From: Streptococcus orisasini | Lineage (GTDB): Bacteria; Bacillota; Bacilli; Lactobacillales; Streptococcaceae | Assembly: GCF_001431045.1 (NCBI RefSeq) | Contig: NZ_BCLE01000028.1 | Span: forward strand, 1 to 64,000 | DNA length: 64,000 nucleotides | Reading direction: 5' to 3' | In this document: positions 28,202-38,299 of the stretch, piece by piece | Layout of the letters: each line of letters begins with the position of its first letter | Position numbering within the stretch: the stretch's first letter is position 1 | The notes under the pieces: model-generated | Database searches by the model: none | The model's input: only the letters and a program-made list of their open reading frames with translations | What the model was told of the DNA's origin: nothing | Translations under genes and position numbers: made by a program

Positions 28202-28888
28202 ATGAAAATTTTGATTACATCCGGCGGGACTACTGAAAAAATCGACCAAGTAAGGGGTATTACCAACCACTCAACAGGCCGTTTGGGTAAACAAATAGCA
28301 GAGCGCTTTCTGGCTGCACAGCACCAAGTAACCTTAGTAACTACTGCTTCTGCTGTAAAACCTCCTAAACAAGAAGGCTTATCTACTGTAGAGATCTCAA
28401 CAGTTGCTGACTTGATTGAAACTTTAGAACCCCTAGTCAAAACACACGATGTCTTGATTCACAGCATGGCGGTGTCCGACTATACACCCGTTTACATGAC
28501 TGATTTCGAAGAAGTTGAAGATGCTGACAATTTGGCTCAGTTTTTGACCAAAGAAAATACGCAAACCAAAATCTCATCCCAAGCAGATTATCAAGTGCTT
28601 TTCTTAAAAAAGACGCCGAAAGTTATCAGCTTGGTCAAACAGTGGAATCCAGCTATAAAATTAATCGGCTTTAAACTTTTAGTCGATGTCGATAAAAAAA
28701 AGCTCTTTCAGGTGGCACGCACTAGTCTGAACTCTAATCAAATGGATTATGTTTTGGCTAATGATTTAAGCCACATTTCAGCAGACCACCATCTAGCCTA
28801 TCTCCTAGATAATACTAATGCTTATAAGGCAAGGACAAAGGCTGAAATTGCTGATTTAATTTTTGAGAAGGTGACTGACCATGACTAA
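28202..28888 (+). CDS. coaB: Phosphopantothenate-cysteine ligase
   Basis: Joins 4-phosphopantothenate to cysteine in CoA synthesis. Stand-alone CoaB as in streptococci, where the CoaBC fusion is split. It opens ILITSGGTTEKIDQVRGITNHSTGRLG, the nucleotide-binding signature, and has the MAVSDYTP segment and the late GFKLLVDVDKKKL motif. 228 residues. It overlaps coaC by 8 bp. It seems to lack a ribosome site because its promoter abuts the start codon. Confidence 0.95.
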   Translation: MKILITSGGTTEKIDQVRGITNHSTGRLGKQIAERFLAAQHQVTLVTTASAVKPPKQEGLSTVEISTVADLIETLEPLVKTHDVLIHSMAVSDYTPVYMTDFEEVEDADNLAQFLTKENTQTKISSQADYQVLFLKKTPKVISLVKQWNPAIKLIGFKLLVDVDKKKLFQVARTSLNSNQMDYVLANDLSHISADHHLAYLLDNTNAYKARTKAEIADLIFEKVTDHD

Positions 28889-29420
28889 AAATATACTCTT
28901 AGCTGTCTCTGGCAGTATCTCAGCTTATAAAGCTGCTGATTTAAGTCATCAGCTGACTAAATTAGGCTACAATGTTAATGTCTTAATGACCGCATCAGCG
29001 GAGCAGTTTATCACACCCTTAACCTTGCAGGTTTTGTCAAAAAACCCCGTCCATACTGATGTGATGAAAGAAGACGATCCCCAGGCTATTAATCATATTG
29101 AACTGGCCAAAAAGGCTGATTTATTCTTACTAGCGCCAGCATCTGCTAATACTATTGCTCATTTGGCTCATGGTTTTGCCGATAATATGGTGACTAGTGT
29201 TGCTTTAGCCCTGCCGCCGGAAGTTCCAAAACTATTTGCTCCTGCCATGAATACCAAGATGTATGACAATCCTGCCACCCAGCACAATATGGATATGCTG
29301 CGACAATTCGGCTATGAGGAAATAGAGCCTCGCTCAAGCCTTCTGGCCTGCGGTGATGTGGGGCGCGGAGCTCTGGCAGACCTAGATACCATTGTCCAAA
29401 AAATAGAGGCCTTCTTATAG
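28881..29420 (+). CDS. coaC: Phosphopantothenoylcysteine decarboxylase
   Basis: Flavoprotein that decarboxylates phosphopantothenoylcysteine. It opens NILLAVSGSISAYKAADL (FMN phosphate binding), has the active-site His in NHIELAKKADLFLLAPASANTIAHLAHGFADN, the PAMNTKMYDNPATQ motif (PxMNxxMW region) and the LLACGDVGRGALAD loop with the catalytic Cys near residue 157. 179 residues. Translationally coupled to coaB and followed 77 bp later by an ECF S component likely to supply pantothenate. Confidence 0.96.
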   Translation: MTKNILLAVSGSISAYKAADLSHQLTKLGYNVNVLMTASAEQFITPLTLQVLSKNPVHTDVMKEDDPQAINHIELAKKADLFLLAPASANTIAHLAHGFADNMVTSVALALPPEVPKLFAPAMNTKMYDNPATQHNMDMLRQFGYEEIEPRSSLLACGDVGRGALADLDTIVQKIEAFL

Positions 29421-29496
29421 GATTTTATTGAAAAACTTGCCAGATCTACTGTAAACTTGTATACTAAAAATAGTTTACCGTTTTAAGGAGTATCCC

Positions 29497-30069
29497 ATGA
29501 ATAAAAAAAGAAAATCATCTGATATCGCTGTTATTGCTATCTTTTTTGCGGTTATGTTGATTATTCACCTACTTTCCAGTTTTATTTTTAACCTGTGGCC
29601 GGTTCCGATTAAGCCAACAATTGTCCATATTCCAGTTATTATTGCTTCTATCGTTTACGGTCCCCGTGTCGGAGCCATTTTAGGCAGTTTGATGGGCATG
29701 ATTAGTGTTGTTAATAACAGCATTATTTTACTGCCAACCAGCTATCTCTTTTCACCTTTTGTAGAGCACGGCAATTTTAAATCTTTGATTGTGGCCTTGG
29801 TTCCTCGCATTCTTATCGGTATTTTCCCTTATTTTGTTTACAAAGTGCTGCAAAACCGTTTGGGACTTGTTTTAGCTGGTGCAGTTGGATCGGCGACAAA
29901 CACAGTTTTTGTTTTGACTGGTATTTTTGTTTTCTTTGCTTCGGTGTATGGTGGCAATATTCAAGCCATGCTGGCTAGCATTGTTTCTGCAAATTCTATC
30001 GTAGAATTAATTATCTCGGCAGCCCTAACTGTAATCATTGTTCCTCGATTGATAAAAGTAAAAAAATAA
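29497..30069 (+). CDS. ECF transporter substrate-binding (S) component, probably for pantothenate
   Basis: A 190-residue membrane protein with about six hydrophobic helices (about 10-30, 40-58, 60-80, 108-125, 130-155, 165-185). The KPTIVHIPVIIASIVYGPRVGAILGSLMG region is the hallmark of small ECF S components. Such proteins bind a vitamin and share an EcfAA'T module encoded elsewhere. Its fixed place after coaB-coaC supports pantothenate or another CoA precursor as ligand; this is inference from context. AAGGAG precedes the ATG. Confidence 0.85.
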   Translation: MNKKRKSSDIAVIAIFFAVMLIIHLLSSFIFNLWPVPIKPTIVHIPVIIASIVYGPRVGAILGSLMGMISVVNNSIILLPTSYLFSPFVEHGNFKSLIVALVPRILIGIFPYFVYKVLQNRLGLVLAGAVGSATNTVFVLTGIFVFFASVYGGNIQAMLASIVSANSIVELIISAALTVIIVPRLIKVKK

Positions 30070-30093
30070 TCACGTGAAGGCGTGATTTTTTTT
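30068..30093 (+). terminator. Terminator of the coaB-coaC-ECF operon
   Basis: AATCACG / CGTGATT arms with a 6-nt loop and a run of eight T residues, directly at the stop codon. Confidence 0.9.
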
Positions 30094-30102
30094 GCTGAAA
30101 GT

Positions 30103-30110
30103 GGTATAAT
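30103..30110 (+). promoter_or_regulatory. pgm promoter -10 element
   Basis: TGGTATAAT-like extended -10 with consensus TATAAT at 30105-30110, 54 bp before the start. No convincing -35, since the expected position is inside the preceding terminator. Confidence 0.5.
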
Positions 30111-30164
30111 GAAAGCGGTTAATTAAAATTAACGGAAATTTTCAAAAAGGAGTCTTGCACTATT

Positions 30165-31880
30165 ATGGCATATCAAGAAACTTATCAAAAATGGTTCGAT
30201 TACGCTGAACTTCCTGCCTATCTTCGCGAAGAGCTGCTTGCAATGGACGAAAAAACCAAGGAAGATGCCTTCTATACAAATCTTGAATTTGGTACAGCAG
30301 GTATGCGCGGTTATATCGGTGCCGGTACCAACCGTATTAATATTTATGTTGTTCGCCAAGCAACTGAAGGATTGGCAAAATTAATCGAAACCAAGGGTGA
30401 GGCTGTTAAAAAACGCGGTGTCGCCATTGCTTATGATTCCCGTCATTTCTCTCCAGAATTTGCCTTTGAATCAGCACAGGTTTTAGCTCAGCATGGCATC
30501 AAGGCTTATGTTTTTGAATCGCTGCGTCCTACACCAGAACTGTCCTTTGCTGTGCGCCACTTAGGTACATTTGCAGGTATCATGGTTACAGCCAGTCATA
30601 ATCCTGCGCCATTTAACGGCTATAAGGTTTATGGAGAAGACGGCGGTCAAATGCCTCCTAGTGATGCCGATGCTCTGACTGACTTTATCCGTGCCATTGA
30701 TGATCCATTTGCTATCGAATTGGCTGACTTGGAAGAAAGTAAGGCTTCAGGACTTATTGAAGTCATTGGTGAAGCCGTTGATGCTGAGTACCTCAAAGAA
30801 GTTAAGGGTGTTAATATCAATCAAAAACTGATTGATGACTATGGCAAAGATATGAAGATTGTCTACACGCCGCTTCACGGTACCGGTGAAATGCTGGCTC
30901 GCCGTGCGCTGGCTCAGGCTGGCTTTGAATCCGTACAGGTTGTGGAAGCACAGGCTGTGCCAGATGCTGACTTTTCAACTGTAAAATCACCAAACCCAGA
31001 AAATCAAGAAGCCTTCTCACTGGCTGAAGAACTGGGTCGTCAAGTTGATGCTGATGTTCTGGTTGCAACTGACCCAGATGCTGACCGCTTGGGAGTTGAA
31101 ATTCGTCAGGCAGATGGTTCTTACAAGAATCTTTCAGGGAACCAAATCGGTGCTATTATTGCTAAATACATCCTTGAAGCACATAAAACAGCTGGTACTT
31201 TACCTGCCAATGCAGCGCTCTGCAAATCTATCGTATCAACTGAGTTGGTAACTAAGATTGCCGAAAGCTATGGTGCGACCATGTTCAATGTTCTGACCGG
31301 CTTTAAGTTTATCGCTGAAAAGATTCAGGAATTTGAAGATCATCACAATCACACTTATATGTTTGGTTTTGAAGAAAGCTTCGGCTATCTCATCAAACCA
31401 TTCGTACGTGACAAAGACGCTATTCAGGCTGTACTTATTGTTGCAGAAATTGCTGCTTACTATCGTTCTCGCGGTCTGACTCTGGCTGATGGCATTGAAG
31501 AAATCTACAAAGAATACGGCTACTTTGCTGAAAAGACTATTTCCGTTACTTTATCAGGTGTTGATGGAGCCGCTGAAATCAAGAAAATCATGGATAAATT
31601 CCGTGACAATGGTCCTAATCAGTTCAATGCGACGGCTATTGCCAAAACGGAAGATTTCCAAGCACAAACAGCGACTACTGCTGCTGGCGTCGAAAAGCTG
31701 ACAACACCTCCAAGCAATGTGCTTAAGTATACTCTGACAGATGATTCTTGGATTGCTGTGCGTCCGTCAGGAACAGAACCAAAAATTAAATTCTACATTG
31801 CGACAGTCGGCAACTCACTAGCAGATGCTGAAAGTAAAATTGCTACTATTGAAAAAGAAATTAATGACTTTATCAGCTGA
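30165..31880 (+). CDS. pgm: Alpha-phosphoglucomutase
   Basis: Interconverts glucose 1- and 6-phosphate, linking glycolysis to UDP-glucose, wall polysaccharide and glucan precursors. Active-site serine loop VTASHNPAPFNGYKVYG near residue 145, metal loop DPDADRLGVE near 305, sugar loop FGFEESFGYL near 405, phosphate loop RPSGTEPKIKFY near 530. The 571-residue length with an N-terminal WFDYAELP segment is typical of firmicute PgcA/PgmA enzymes. Monocistronic, ended by the following terminator. Confidence 0.97.
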   Translation: MAYQETYQKWFDYAELPAYLREELLAMDEKTKEDAFYTNLEFGTAGMRGYIGAGTNRINIYVVRQATEGLAKLIETKGEAVKKRGVAIAYDSRHFSPEFAFESAQVLAQHGIKAYVFESLRPTPELSFAVRHLGTFAGIMVTASHNPAPFNGYKVYGEDGGQMPPSDADALTDFIRAIDDPFAIELADLEESKASGLIEVIGEAVDAEYLKEVKGVNINQKLIDDYGKDMKIVYTPLHGTGEMLARRALAQAGFESVQVVEAQAVPDADFSTVKSPNPENQEAFSLAEELGRQVDADVLVATDPDADRLGVEIRQADGSYKNLSGNQIGAIIAKYILEAHKTAGTLPANAALCKSIVSTELVTKIAESYGATMFNVLTGFKFIAEKIQEFEDHHNHTYMFGFEESFGYLIKPFVRDKDAIQAVLIVAEIAAYYRSRGLTLADGIEEIYKEYGYFAEKTISVTLSGVDGAAEIKKIMDKFRDNGPNQFNATAIAKTEDFQAQTATTAAGVEKLTTPPSNVLKYTLTDDSWIAVRPSGTEPKIKFYIATVGNSLADAESKIATIEKEINDFIS

Positions 31881-31910
31881 TTAGCAGAAACAGATAAAAT
31901 TGATTAAATT

Positions 31911-31949
31911 AAAAGAACCTAGATTTTCAAATCTGGGCTCTTTCTTTTT
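31911..31949. terminator. Bidirectional terminator between pgm and the ABC exporter
   Basis: AGAACCTAGATTT pairs with AAATCTGGGCTCT through a short TCA loop, followed by TTCTTTTT on the plus strand and AAAAG-type T tract on the minus. The flanking genes converge here. Confidence 0.85.
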
Positions 31950-31952
31950 GCT

Positions 31953-33698
31953 TTAAGTAGTGATGCGCTCTTGAGCTGTTTGCATTTGATAATAAACACC
32001 ACGCTGCTTCATCAGTTCTTTGTGACTGCCCTGCTCAACAATATTGCCCTCTACCATAACTAAGATAAGATCCGCACTTTGGATAGTAGACAGACGATGA
32101 GCAATGATGAAACTGGTTCGATTTTTCATCAGTTTTTCAAAGGCTTCTTGAACTAAAATTTCTGTCCGTGTATCGATAGATGAGGTTGCTTCATCTAAAA
32201 TTAATATTTTAGGAATGTCAACAAAAATCCGCGCTATGGTTAAAAGCTGCCGCTGTCCCTGTGACAGTGATTCCCCAGCATCCGCCAGATAAGTATCATA
32301 GCCTTGAGGAAGCTGCTTGATAAAGAAGTCGGCATTGGCTGCTTTTGCTGCTGCAATGACTTGTTCACGGCTGGCCTGAGGACAGCCAAAAGCAATATTT
32401 TCAAGGACAGTAGCCGTTTTTAGCCAGGTTTCCTGCAGAACCATGCCGATCTGCTGGCGATAAGAGGCTTTACTATAGGCTGTTATCGATTCTCCATCCA
32501 GCAAAATCTGACCCTTTTGCAAATCGTAAAAACGCATCAGCAAGTTAATCAGAGTTGACTTACCAGCCCCTGTAGGGCCGACAATTGCTACCTTGGAGCC
32601 TTTAGGAACATTGATAGACAAATCCTGAATGAGGGGCTGCTTATCATTATAAGCAAAGCTAATGTTATCAAAGGAAATGGCTCCTTTGACGGATTGACTG
32701 TTCAATTCTTTTTGTCCTTCATCCTTGGCCTCTTCCTCATCCAATATCATGTAAAACCGTTCAGCACAAGCCAAAGCACTTTGCAGTTCTGATAAAACAG
32801 ATGAAATATCATTAAAAGGCTTGGTATACTGAGTGACATAATTTAAAAAAGTTGTTAATTGTCCGACAGTAAAACTCCCGCTGATAATCCGCAGAGCTCC
32901 GATACCGGCTAACAATGCATAAATCAAGGCATTAATAAAGCGAGTGGCAGGATTGACTGTTGACGAATAAAAGATAGCACCCTGTGAATATTTAGCATAC
33001 TTATCATTAAGATGGGCAAAGGTATCGATAAATTCTTCTTGAGCATTAAAGGTCTGAACGAGACTCTCCTGCCGTAAACTTTCTTCAATATGCTGCGTAA
33101 AAGCGCCTCTGGCCTTTGTTTGGCTTTGATAAAGACGATAGCTCTTTTGAGCGATAAAACGGGCGACGAATAAAGAAAGTGGCGTCAGTGCCAATACCAG
33201 AACCATCATCAAAAAATCCAGCTTAGCCATGGTCAAAATGGTGAACAAAATCGTCAAAAGCCCTACAAAGAACTGATTAAAAACCATCAGCAAACCATTT
33301 GAAAGCTGTTCAACATCTGTTGTCATGCGACTGACCAAATCGCCAGCAGAGTGGCTGTCCAGATAGGACAAAGGCAGACGATAGAGCTTTTCAATCATTC
33401 CCTGGCGCAGTTTTTGACTGTATTTGAAAACCAGGCGATTGTAAATGAGAGGATTGACCCACTGAATCAAGGTGTTAAAAGTAACAACCAAAATCATTTT
33501 ACCTAAAATCATCGGTAAAAGCTCGTGAACATTTTTAGCAACTACAGCATCAACTGCCTGACCGATTAGAACTGGCGAATAAACAGTCAAGCCGACTTGA
33601 ATAAAGGTTCCAAGCAAAGCACAGAAAACCAATAATTTTTGCTGCATTATATCAGCCGCCAACCGTCTAAGGGTATTCTTATTGCTTCTTGCTTTCAT
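31953..33698 (-). CDS. Heterodimeric ABC exporter, catalytic-site subunit
   Basis: Half-transporter of 581 residues: six membrane helices (about 20-310) followed by an ATPase domain. Walker A GPTGAGKSTLINLL near 370, Walker B ILILDEATSSID with the catalytic Glu, switch His in FIIAHRLST. Its signature is LSQGQ rather than LSGGQ. With the upstream partner it should form one competent and one degenerate ATP site, as in LmrCD/PatAB-type multidrug exporters. Its ATG directly adjoins the partner's stop. Substrate unknown. Confidence 0.93.
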   Translation of the reverse strand: MKARSNKNTLRRLAADIMQQKLLVFCALLGTFIQVGLTVYSPVLIGQAVDAVVAKNVHELLPMILGKMILVVTFNTLIQWVNPLIYNRLVFKYSQKLRQGMIEKLYRLPLSYLDSHSAGDLVSRMTTDVEQLSNGLLMVFNQFFVGLLTILFTILTMAKLDFLMMVLVLALTPLSLFVARFIAQKSYRLYQSQTKARGAFTQHIEESLRQESLVQTFNAQEEFIDTFAHLNDKYAKYSQGAIFYSSTVNPATRFINALIYALLAGIGALRIISGSFTVGQLTTFLNYVTQYTKPFNDISSVLSELQSALACAERFYMILDEEEAKDEGQKELNSQSVKGAISFDNISFAYNDKQPLIQDLSINVPKGSKVAIVGPTGAGKSTLINLLMRFYDLQKGQILLDGESITAYSKASYRQQIGMVLQETWLKTATVLENIAFGCPQASREQVIAAAKAANADFFIKQLPQGYDTYLADAGESLSQGQRQLLTIARIFVDIPKILILDEATSSIDTRTEILVQEAFEKLMKNRTSFIIAHRLSTIQSADLILVMVEGNIVEQGSHKELMKQRGVYYQMQTAQERITT

Positions 33699-35428
33699 TA
33701 GATTCCCTCCTCTTTTGGATGCTGTGAATAGTGAATCTCCTGATAAAGCGGGCAGGTTTCCAGTAATTCTTTGTGACTGGCAAGAGCAACTTGCTTACCT
33801 TGATCTAGAACTAAAATCCGATCTGCCTTAGACAGGCTATTCGTTCTCTGAGACACCATGATGAGAGTTGTTTCCTGAAGATTTCTCTTAATAGCAGCTA
33901 AGAGCTTTGCTTCTGTCAAGTAATCCAGCGCTGAGGTAGCGTCATCCAAAATGAGCAAGGGTCTATCACGCAACAAGGCTCTGGCAATTGTCAGCCGCTG
34001 TCTCTGACCGCCTGAAAAATTGCGGCCGAAGGCTTCTACCTGAGCATCCAACTGGCCTGCTTTTTGACGGACAAAATCACTAGCCTGCGCCATATCAAGC
34101 GCCCGCCAAAGTTCTTCATCTCCTACTATTTTATCCAAACCAAGTGTTAGATTAGAACGAACGGTTCCTTTAAATAACTCAGCTCTTTGCGGAACTAAAC
34201 TAATCCAGTCGCGCCATTCTTTAATTGTACGAGCACTCTTACCACTGCGAAAGAGATTGACCTGTCCTTGCTGTGGTAAATAAAGGCGCATTAAAAGCTG
34301 AATTAGACTAGATTTACCCGAACCCGTTCCGCCGATAATGCCGAAAAATTCCTTTTTACGGACTGTAAATGAAATATCTTTTAAGGCTGCTTTAGCTGCC
34401 TGGGGATAAGAAAAACTCATATCGCTGACTTTGGCAAGACTGTCATCAGTTGCTGTCTCAACAACTAAAGGAGATGTTAGGTCTTCTTCTTTTTGTTCAA
34501 AAACCTGAGCAATTCTTCTGGCGCTGATGAAACTTTGATTTAAAGAAGAAACCAGCATGGTCAGTTTCAGAAGTTCAACCAGAATTTGCAGGAGATAATT
34601 GACCAAGGCAATCAGCATTCCTTGACTTAAATCATTGCTCTCAATGGCTGTCTGTCCCTGCCAGATAACGATTATCAAGGTTACATTGACTGCCAAATAG
34701 GTTAAAGGTGTTATTAAGGTTGCAATATAACCTGTTTTAATCTGCCAATTAGTATAATCTTGATTGGTTTGTTGGAACTGCTGCTCTTCTGCCTGTATTT
34801 GTCCAAAGGCACGAATGACACGGCTTCCTTCTAACTGTTCACGTGTCAGTCCAACTATTTTATCGGTCAGATGCCGGATCTTGTCATAGAGCGGATTTAC
34901 TACAACAGACATCAGATAAACCAAGGCAAAAAGCACAAAAACCATAAGGAAAAACCAAATGGTAATTCTCGGATTTATTAAAAAGGCCATCAAAACCGAG
35001 CCAAAAACAATAATCGGTGCTCTCAGAAAAAGACGCAAGAACTGATTAATCCCTGTCTGAATTTGAAAGGTATCACTGACCAGCCGCGTTACTAAACTTG
35101 ATGTTGTCAGTTCATCTCGGCTTTCCTTAGGCAGACGCATTATTTTTCCAAACAGGCTGTAACTGAGCTGTTTGGTATAGCCTACAGCTGCCTTGGCAGA
35201 ATAAAATTGAGCAATGATGGCTACAATAATATTGGAAAAGGCCAGTAAAACAAGAAAGAAAATCATCAAATAGAGATGATTTTTGTCATTATGAGGGATG
35301 TAACGATCCACCATCCTAGCAATAACCAGCGGAACTAAAAGCTCCAAAGAAGCTTCTAAAAGCTTAAAAATAGGACCTAGAATGGTTTCTTTGAGATAGC
35401 CTTTAAAATAAATGAATAAGTGCTTCAT
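33698..35428 (-). CDS. Heterodimeric ABC exporter, degenerate-site subunit
   Basis: Half-transporter of 576 residues with six membrane helices (about 15-300) and an ATPase domain. Walker A GGTGSGKSSLIQLL and signature NFSGGQRQ are intact, but the catalytic Glu after Walker B is Asp (LLILDDATSALD) and the switch His is Gln (IMVSQRTNSL). This is the expected pattern for the non-hydrolysing subunit of a heterodimeric exporter; its intact signature would serve the partner's active site. First gene of the pair, just downstream of the PvaA-like gene. Confidence 0.93.
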   Translation of the reverse strand: MKHLFIYFKGYLKETILGPIFKLLEASLELLVPLVIARMVDRYIPHNDKNHLYLMIFFLVLLAFSNIIVAIIAQFYSAKAAVGYTKQLSYSLFGKIMRLPKESRDELTTSSLVTRLVSDTFQIQTGINQFLRLFLRAPIIVFGSVLMAFLINPRITIWFFLMVFVLFALVYLMSVVVNPLYDKIRHLTDKIVGLTREQLEGSRVIRAFGQIQAEEQQFQQTNQDYTNWQIKTGYIATLITPLTYLAVNVTLIIVIWQGQTAIESNDLSQGMLIALVNYLLQILVELLKLTMLVSSLNQSFISARRIAQVFEQKEEDLTSPLVVETATDDSLAKVSDMSFSYPQAAKAALKDISFTVRKKEFFGIIGGTGSGKSSLIQLLMRLYLPQQGQVNLFRSGKSARTIKEWRDWISLVPQRAELFKGTVRSNLTLGLDKIVGDEELWRALDMAQASDFVRQKAGQLDAQVEAFGRNFSGGQRQRLTIARALLRDRPLLILDDATSALDYLTEAKLLAAIKRNLQETTLIMVSQRTNSLSKADRILVLDQGKQVALASHKELLETCPLYQEIHYSQHPKEEGI

Positions 35429-35446
35429 CTAAAAACTCACTTTCTT

Positions 35447-36052
35447 CTAAAAAGCACTGACAAACTTAATCAAGGCAAGATTAAGTTTGACCTGCTTGGC
35501 ATAATAAATATTACCCCCGTCTTTATAGAGTTCACCGCCGCCGTAAAAGAAGGCAACAAGATTGTAATAACGGTAGGTCTGTCCGCTTTTATTGCCAAGA
35601 CTGGGTGCAACGACAGTTTTAGAATAGCGTTTGGCCAACTTGATAGTGCTTTTGCCACCGTTTTTAGAGATATAGGCAATGTAATTTTTACCAAAATTAT
35701 AGGCTTGAACAGCTGTCCAGACATCCGTTTTCTTTTTCTGTGCCTCTTCTAGGTTTTCTGATAGGACCGTCACTCCTTGCCGGACACTTTCACGGTTGTC
35801 TGTAATGGTATTGGCAATACCGCTTGAGCTTTCGCTGGACTGCATCAGATCGTCTTCTTGCCCTTTGGTTTCTGTGTAAATCATGGCCAGGACCAAATTT
35901 TCATTGGTTTTTGTGTCATTTTCATCTAAAATTTCCCGCACCATAGGACGGTAAGCAAGAACATTTTTGACATTCTGATAGGTCGTAAAAATCTGGTAGC
36001 CAATTAAGAGTAAGAGGCCTAAAAGAATGACTTTTACTAGCTTTTTTTTCAT
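35447..36052 (-). CDS. Lysozyme-like extracellular protein (PvaA type)
   Basis: 201 residues from the ATG at 36052: a basic start (MKKKLVK), one hydrophobic segment (about 8-24), and a lysozyme-fold domain with the catalytic Glu in NLVLAMIYTETKGQEDDLMQSSESSSG, the motif of the pneumococcal vaccine antigen A family, and VQAYNFGKNYIAYISKNGG. It is probably anchored outside the membrane and cleaves peptidoglycan. The reading frame extends eight codons into the previous gene, but the signal peptide argues for 36052. It overlaps the preceding gene's stop region. Confidence 0.88.
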   Translation of the reverse strand: MKKKLVKVILLGLLLLIGYQIFTTYQNVKNVLAYRPMVREILDENDTKTNENLVLAMIYTETKGQEDDLMQSSESSSGIANTITDNRESVRQGVTVLSENLEEAQKKKTDVWTAVQAYNFGKNYIAYISKNGGKSTIKLAKRYSKTVVAPSLGNKSGQTYRYYNLVAFFYGGGELYKDGGNIYYAKQVKLNLALIKFVSAF

Positions 36053-36053
36053 A

Positions 36054-37031
36054 TTACTTACTTTGTATATCTTCAATATTTTTAATCAAAATAGAATAGG
36101 TCCCATTTTGATTTTGAATAAATTCAACTGATTCAGCATCCTGATAAACATTGTTGGGGACCAAAAGCTCAATGCCGTTTGACAGTGACAGCTTTTGGCT
36201 TTCTAATTTTTTGATTTGACGGGAATGATCAATATCAGCTACCTTGATTGGTTCTGGAATCGTCTCTTTCAGTTCATCAACAAAGGTGAGCCGCGCTGTC
36301 AAATTGGCATCAAACAGCTGATCCGCCAATTTTTCCGGAGACAGTTCTTGATCTTCTTCCAGATTTTTATAAATAGCCGATTTCATTTTAGACTGAAAGG
36401 CAAAATCATCCTGATTGAAATTATCAGCTACCTTTTGAGCCGTTTTTTCCATCAGTTTAATGGATTTTTTAACGGACTGTTCAGGCTGAACCTGAAGCAG
36501 ATTTTCAGAAAAATAGTTGGCAAAAGAACCATTGTGCTTGATTCGTTTTTCAATCAGATAATATTGCCTATTCTGACGATTGATAATCAAGGCTTCATCC
36601 GGCATTTGAGCAGCACTGGGCAGGTTATTTTGAGTTAGGCGAATAGGGCTGTCGCTGCCGTCTGTAATGTGTGCTAAACTTTCCTTTAGAGCGATGCGCA
36701 AAAAAGCAAAATGCTCAATTCCTTCCTTGTCAAACTGGACAAAAATCAAATCATTGGTTTTTTGATTGTCACTGATGACAAATTCTTCCTTCCACAACTG
36801 GGCGACTTTCTTGGAACTTTCCAAGAAGTCCTCACTGAGATAGCTGAGAAAAACATTATCCTCCTCAAATTTTCCCCGCTTAGCTTCATCTGAAAAGACC
36901 CTGCTTAATTTCTTTCGAAAATACTCATCTAATTTGGGTGTGATGCTTAAAAGTTTATCCGAAAAAATCAGCTCAGTATCATCTGGCGTAAATTGGTGAA
37001 TAACAATTTTCTTTAAATACAAATCCATCAT
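36054..37031 (-). CDS. Nucleoid-associated protein, NdpA/YejK-like
   Basis: 325-residue cytosolic protein with the family opening [16 protein letters not shown] and a conserved segment around [18 protein letters not shown]. NdpA (37-kDa nucleoid-associated) proteins are found in diverse bacteria with unclear function. Its ATG overlaps the glyA stop as ATGA, so it is coupled to glyA; an ATG one codon later is equally possible. Position at the end of the prfA-prmC-sua5-glyA operon is the streptococcal arrangement. Confidence 0.85.
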   Translation of the reverse strand: MMDLYLKKIVIHQFTPDDTELIFSDKLLSITPKLDEYFRKKLSRVFSDEAKRGKFEEDNVFLSYLSEDFLESSKKVAQLWKEEFVISDNQKTNDLIFVQFDKEGIEHFAFLRIALKESLAHITDGSDSPIRLTQNNLPSAAQMPDEALIINRQNRQYYLIEKRIKHNGSFANYFSENLLQVQPEQSVKKSIKLMEKTAQKVADNFNQDDFAFQSKMKSAIYKNLEEDQELSPEKLADQLFDANLTARLTFVDELKETIPEPIKVADIDHSRQIKKLESQKLSLSNGIELLVPNNVYQDAESVEFIQNQNGTYSILIKNIEDIQSK

Positions 37032-38290
37032 GCGAGACTCTCATAAAGCGGGAAAGCATCAGTCAGCACTTTCACTTCTTGGCGGACTTCTTCTAAAACA
37101 GCTTCATTATCAGTATTTTCAAGGGTTTTAACAATAAGCTCAGCCACCTTGCGGCATTCTTTAGGACCAAAGCCACGCGCTGTTACTGCTGCTGTTCCGA
37201 TACGGATACCTGAAGTTTTAAATGGAGACAGTTTTTCAAATGGAATAGAATTCTTATTTAAGGTAATGTGAACGTCATCCAGAATATTTTGCGCAATTTT
37301 CCCATTTTCAACCACTTGCGTTACATCAACGAGGAAAAGATGATTTTCACTGGCACCTGAAACTACACGGAACTTATCATGAGCATTGAAGACTTCAACC
37401 ATGGCCTGGCAATTGTCCAGAACATTCTGCGCATAAACTTTAAAGGCTGGATCCATATTTTCCTTGAAAGTGATGGCCTTAGCAGCAACGATATGCTCTA
37501 AAGGTCCGCCTTGCAAACCTGGGAAAATGGCAGAATTAATCTTTTTAGCGAGGTCTTCATCATTGGTCAGAACAAGACCGCCGCGTGGACCGCGCAGGGT
37601 TTTGTGGGTCGTACTTGTCGTAATATGAGCGTAAGGTACAGGGCTTGGATGCAGACCCGCAGCTACAAGACCCGCAATATGAGCCATATCAACCATGAGC
37701 TTAGCACCAACCTGATCTGCAATGTCGCGGAATTTAGCAAAATCAATAATGCGAGAATAGGCGGAAGCACCTGCAACAATCAGCTTGGGCTGAACTTCTT
37801 TAGCCTGCTCTAAAATTTGGTCATAATCCAACAATTCTGTTTCAGAATCGACATTATAGGCAACAAAGTTATAGGTTTGCCCTGAAAAGCTGACAGGTGA
37901 TCCGTGCGTCAAGTGTCCGCCGGCAGCTAAATCAAGTCCCATAACAGTATCACCAGGCTTGATAAGCGCCATATAAGCTGCAGCATTGGCCTGACTGCCG
38001 GAATGCGGCTGAACATTGGCAAATTTAGCGCCAAAAAGCTGTTTAGCACGTTCGATAGCCAGACTTTCAACCACATCAACACATTCTGTACCTCCGTAGT
38101 AGCGGCGGCCTGGATAGCCTTCGGCGTATTTATTAGTCAAGATAGAACCTTGTGCTTTCATGACAGCTTTCGAAACGACATTTTCAGAAGCAATTAATTC
38201 AATATTGTTTTGCTGTCGTTTTTCTTCTGCATGAATGGCTTCCCATACTTCTGCATCATACACTTCATAATTGTCTTTATCAAAAATCAT
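37028..38290 (-). CDS. glyA: Serine hydroxymethyltransferase
   Basis: PLP enzyme that makes glycine and 5,10-methylene-THF from serine and THF. Features: [40 protein letters not shown], and the PLP lysine in [15 protein letters not shown] near residue 226. 420 residues. It lies 9 bp after the sua5-like gene. With fhs and tdk it forms the window's one-carbon and thymidylate supply genes. Confidence 0.98.
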   Translation of the reverse strand: MIFDKDNYEVYDAEVWEAIHAEEKRQQNNIELIASENVVSKAVMKAQGSILTNKYAEGYPGRRYYGGTECVDVVESLAIERAKQLFGAKFANVQPHSGSQANAAAYMALIKPGDTVMGLDLAAGGHLTHGSPVSFSGQTYNFVAYNVDSETELLDYDQILEQAKEVQPKLIVAGASAYSRIIDFAKFRDIADQVGAKLMVDMAHIAGLVAAGLHPSPVPYAHITTSTTHKTLRGPRGGLVLTNDEDLAKKINSAIFPGLQGGPLEHIVAAKAITFKENMDPAFKVYAQNVLDNCQAMVEVFNAHDKFRVVSGASENHLFLVDVTQVVENGKIAQNILDDVHITLNKNSIPFEKLSPFKTSGIRIGTAAVTARGFGPKECRKVAELIVKTLENTDNEAVLEEVRQEVKVLTDAFPLYESLA

Positions 38291-38299
38291 AAATTCTCC

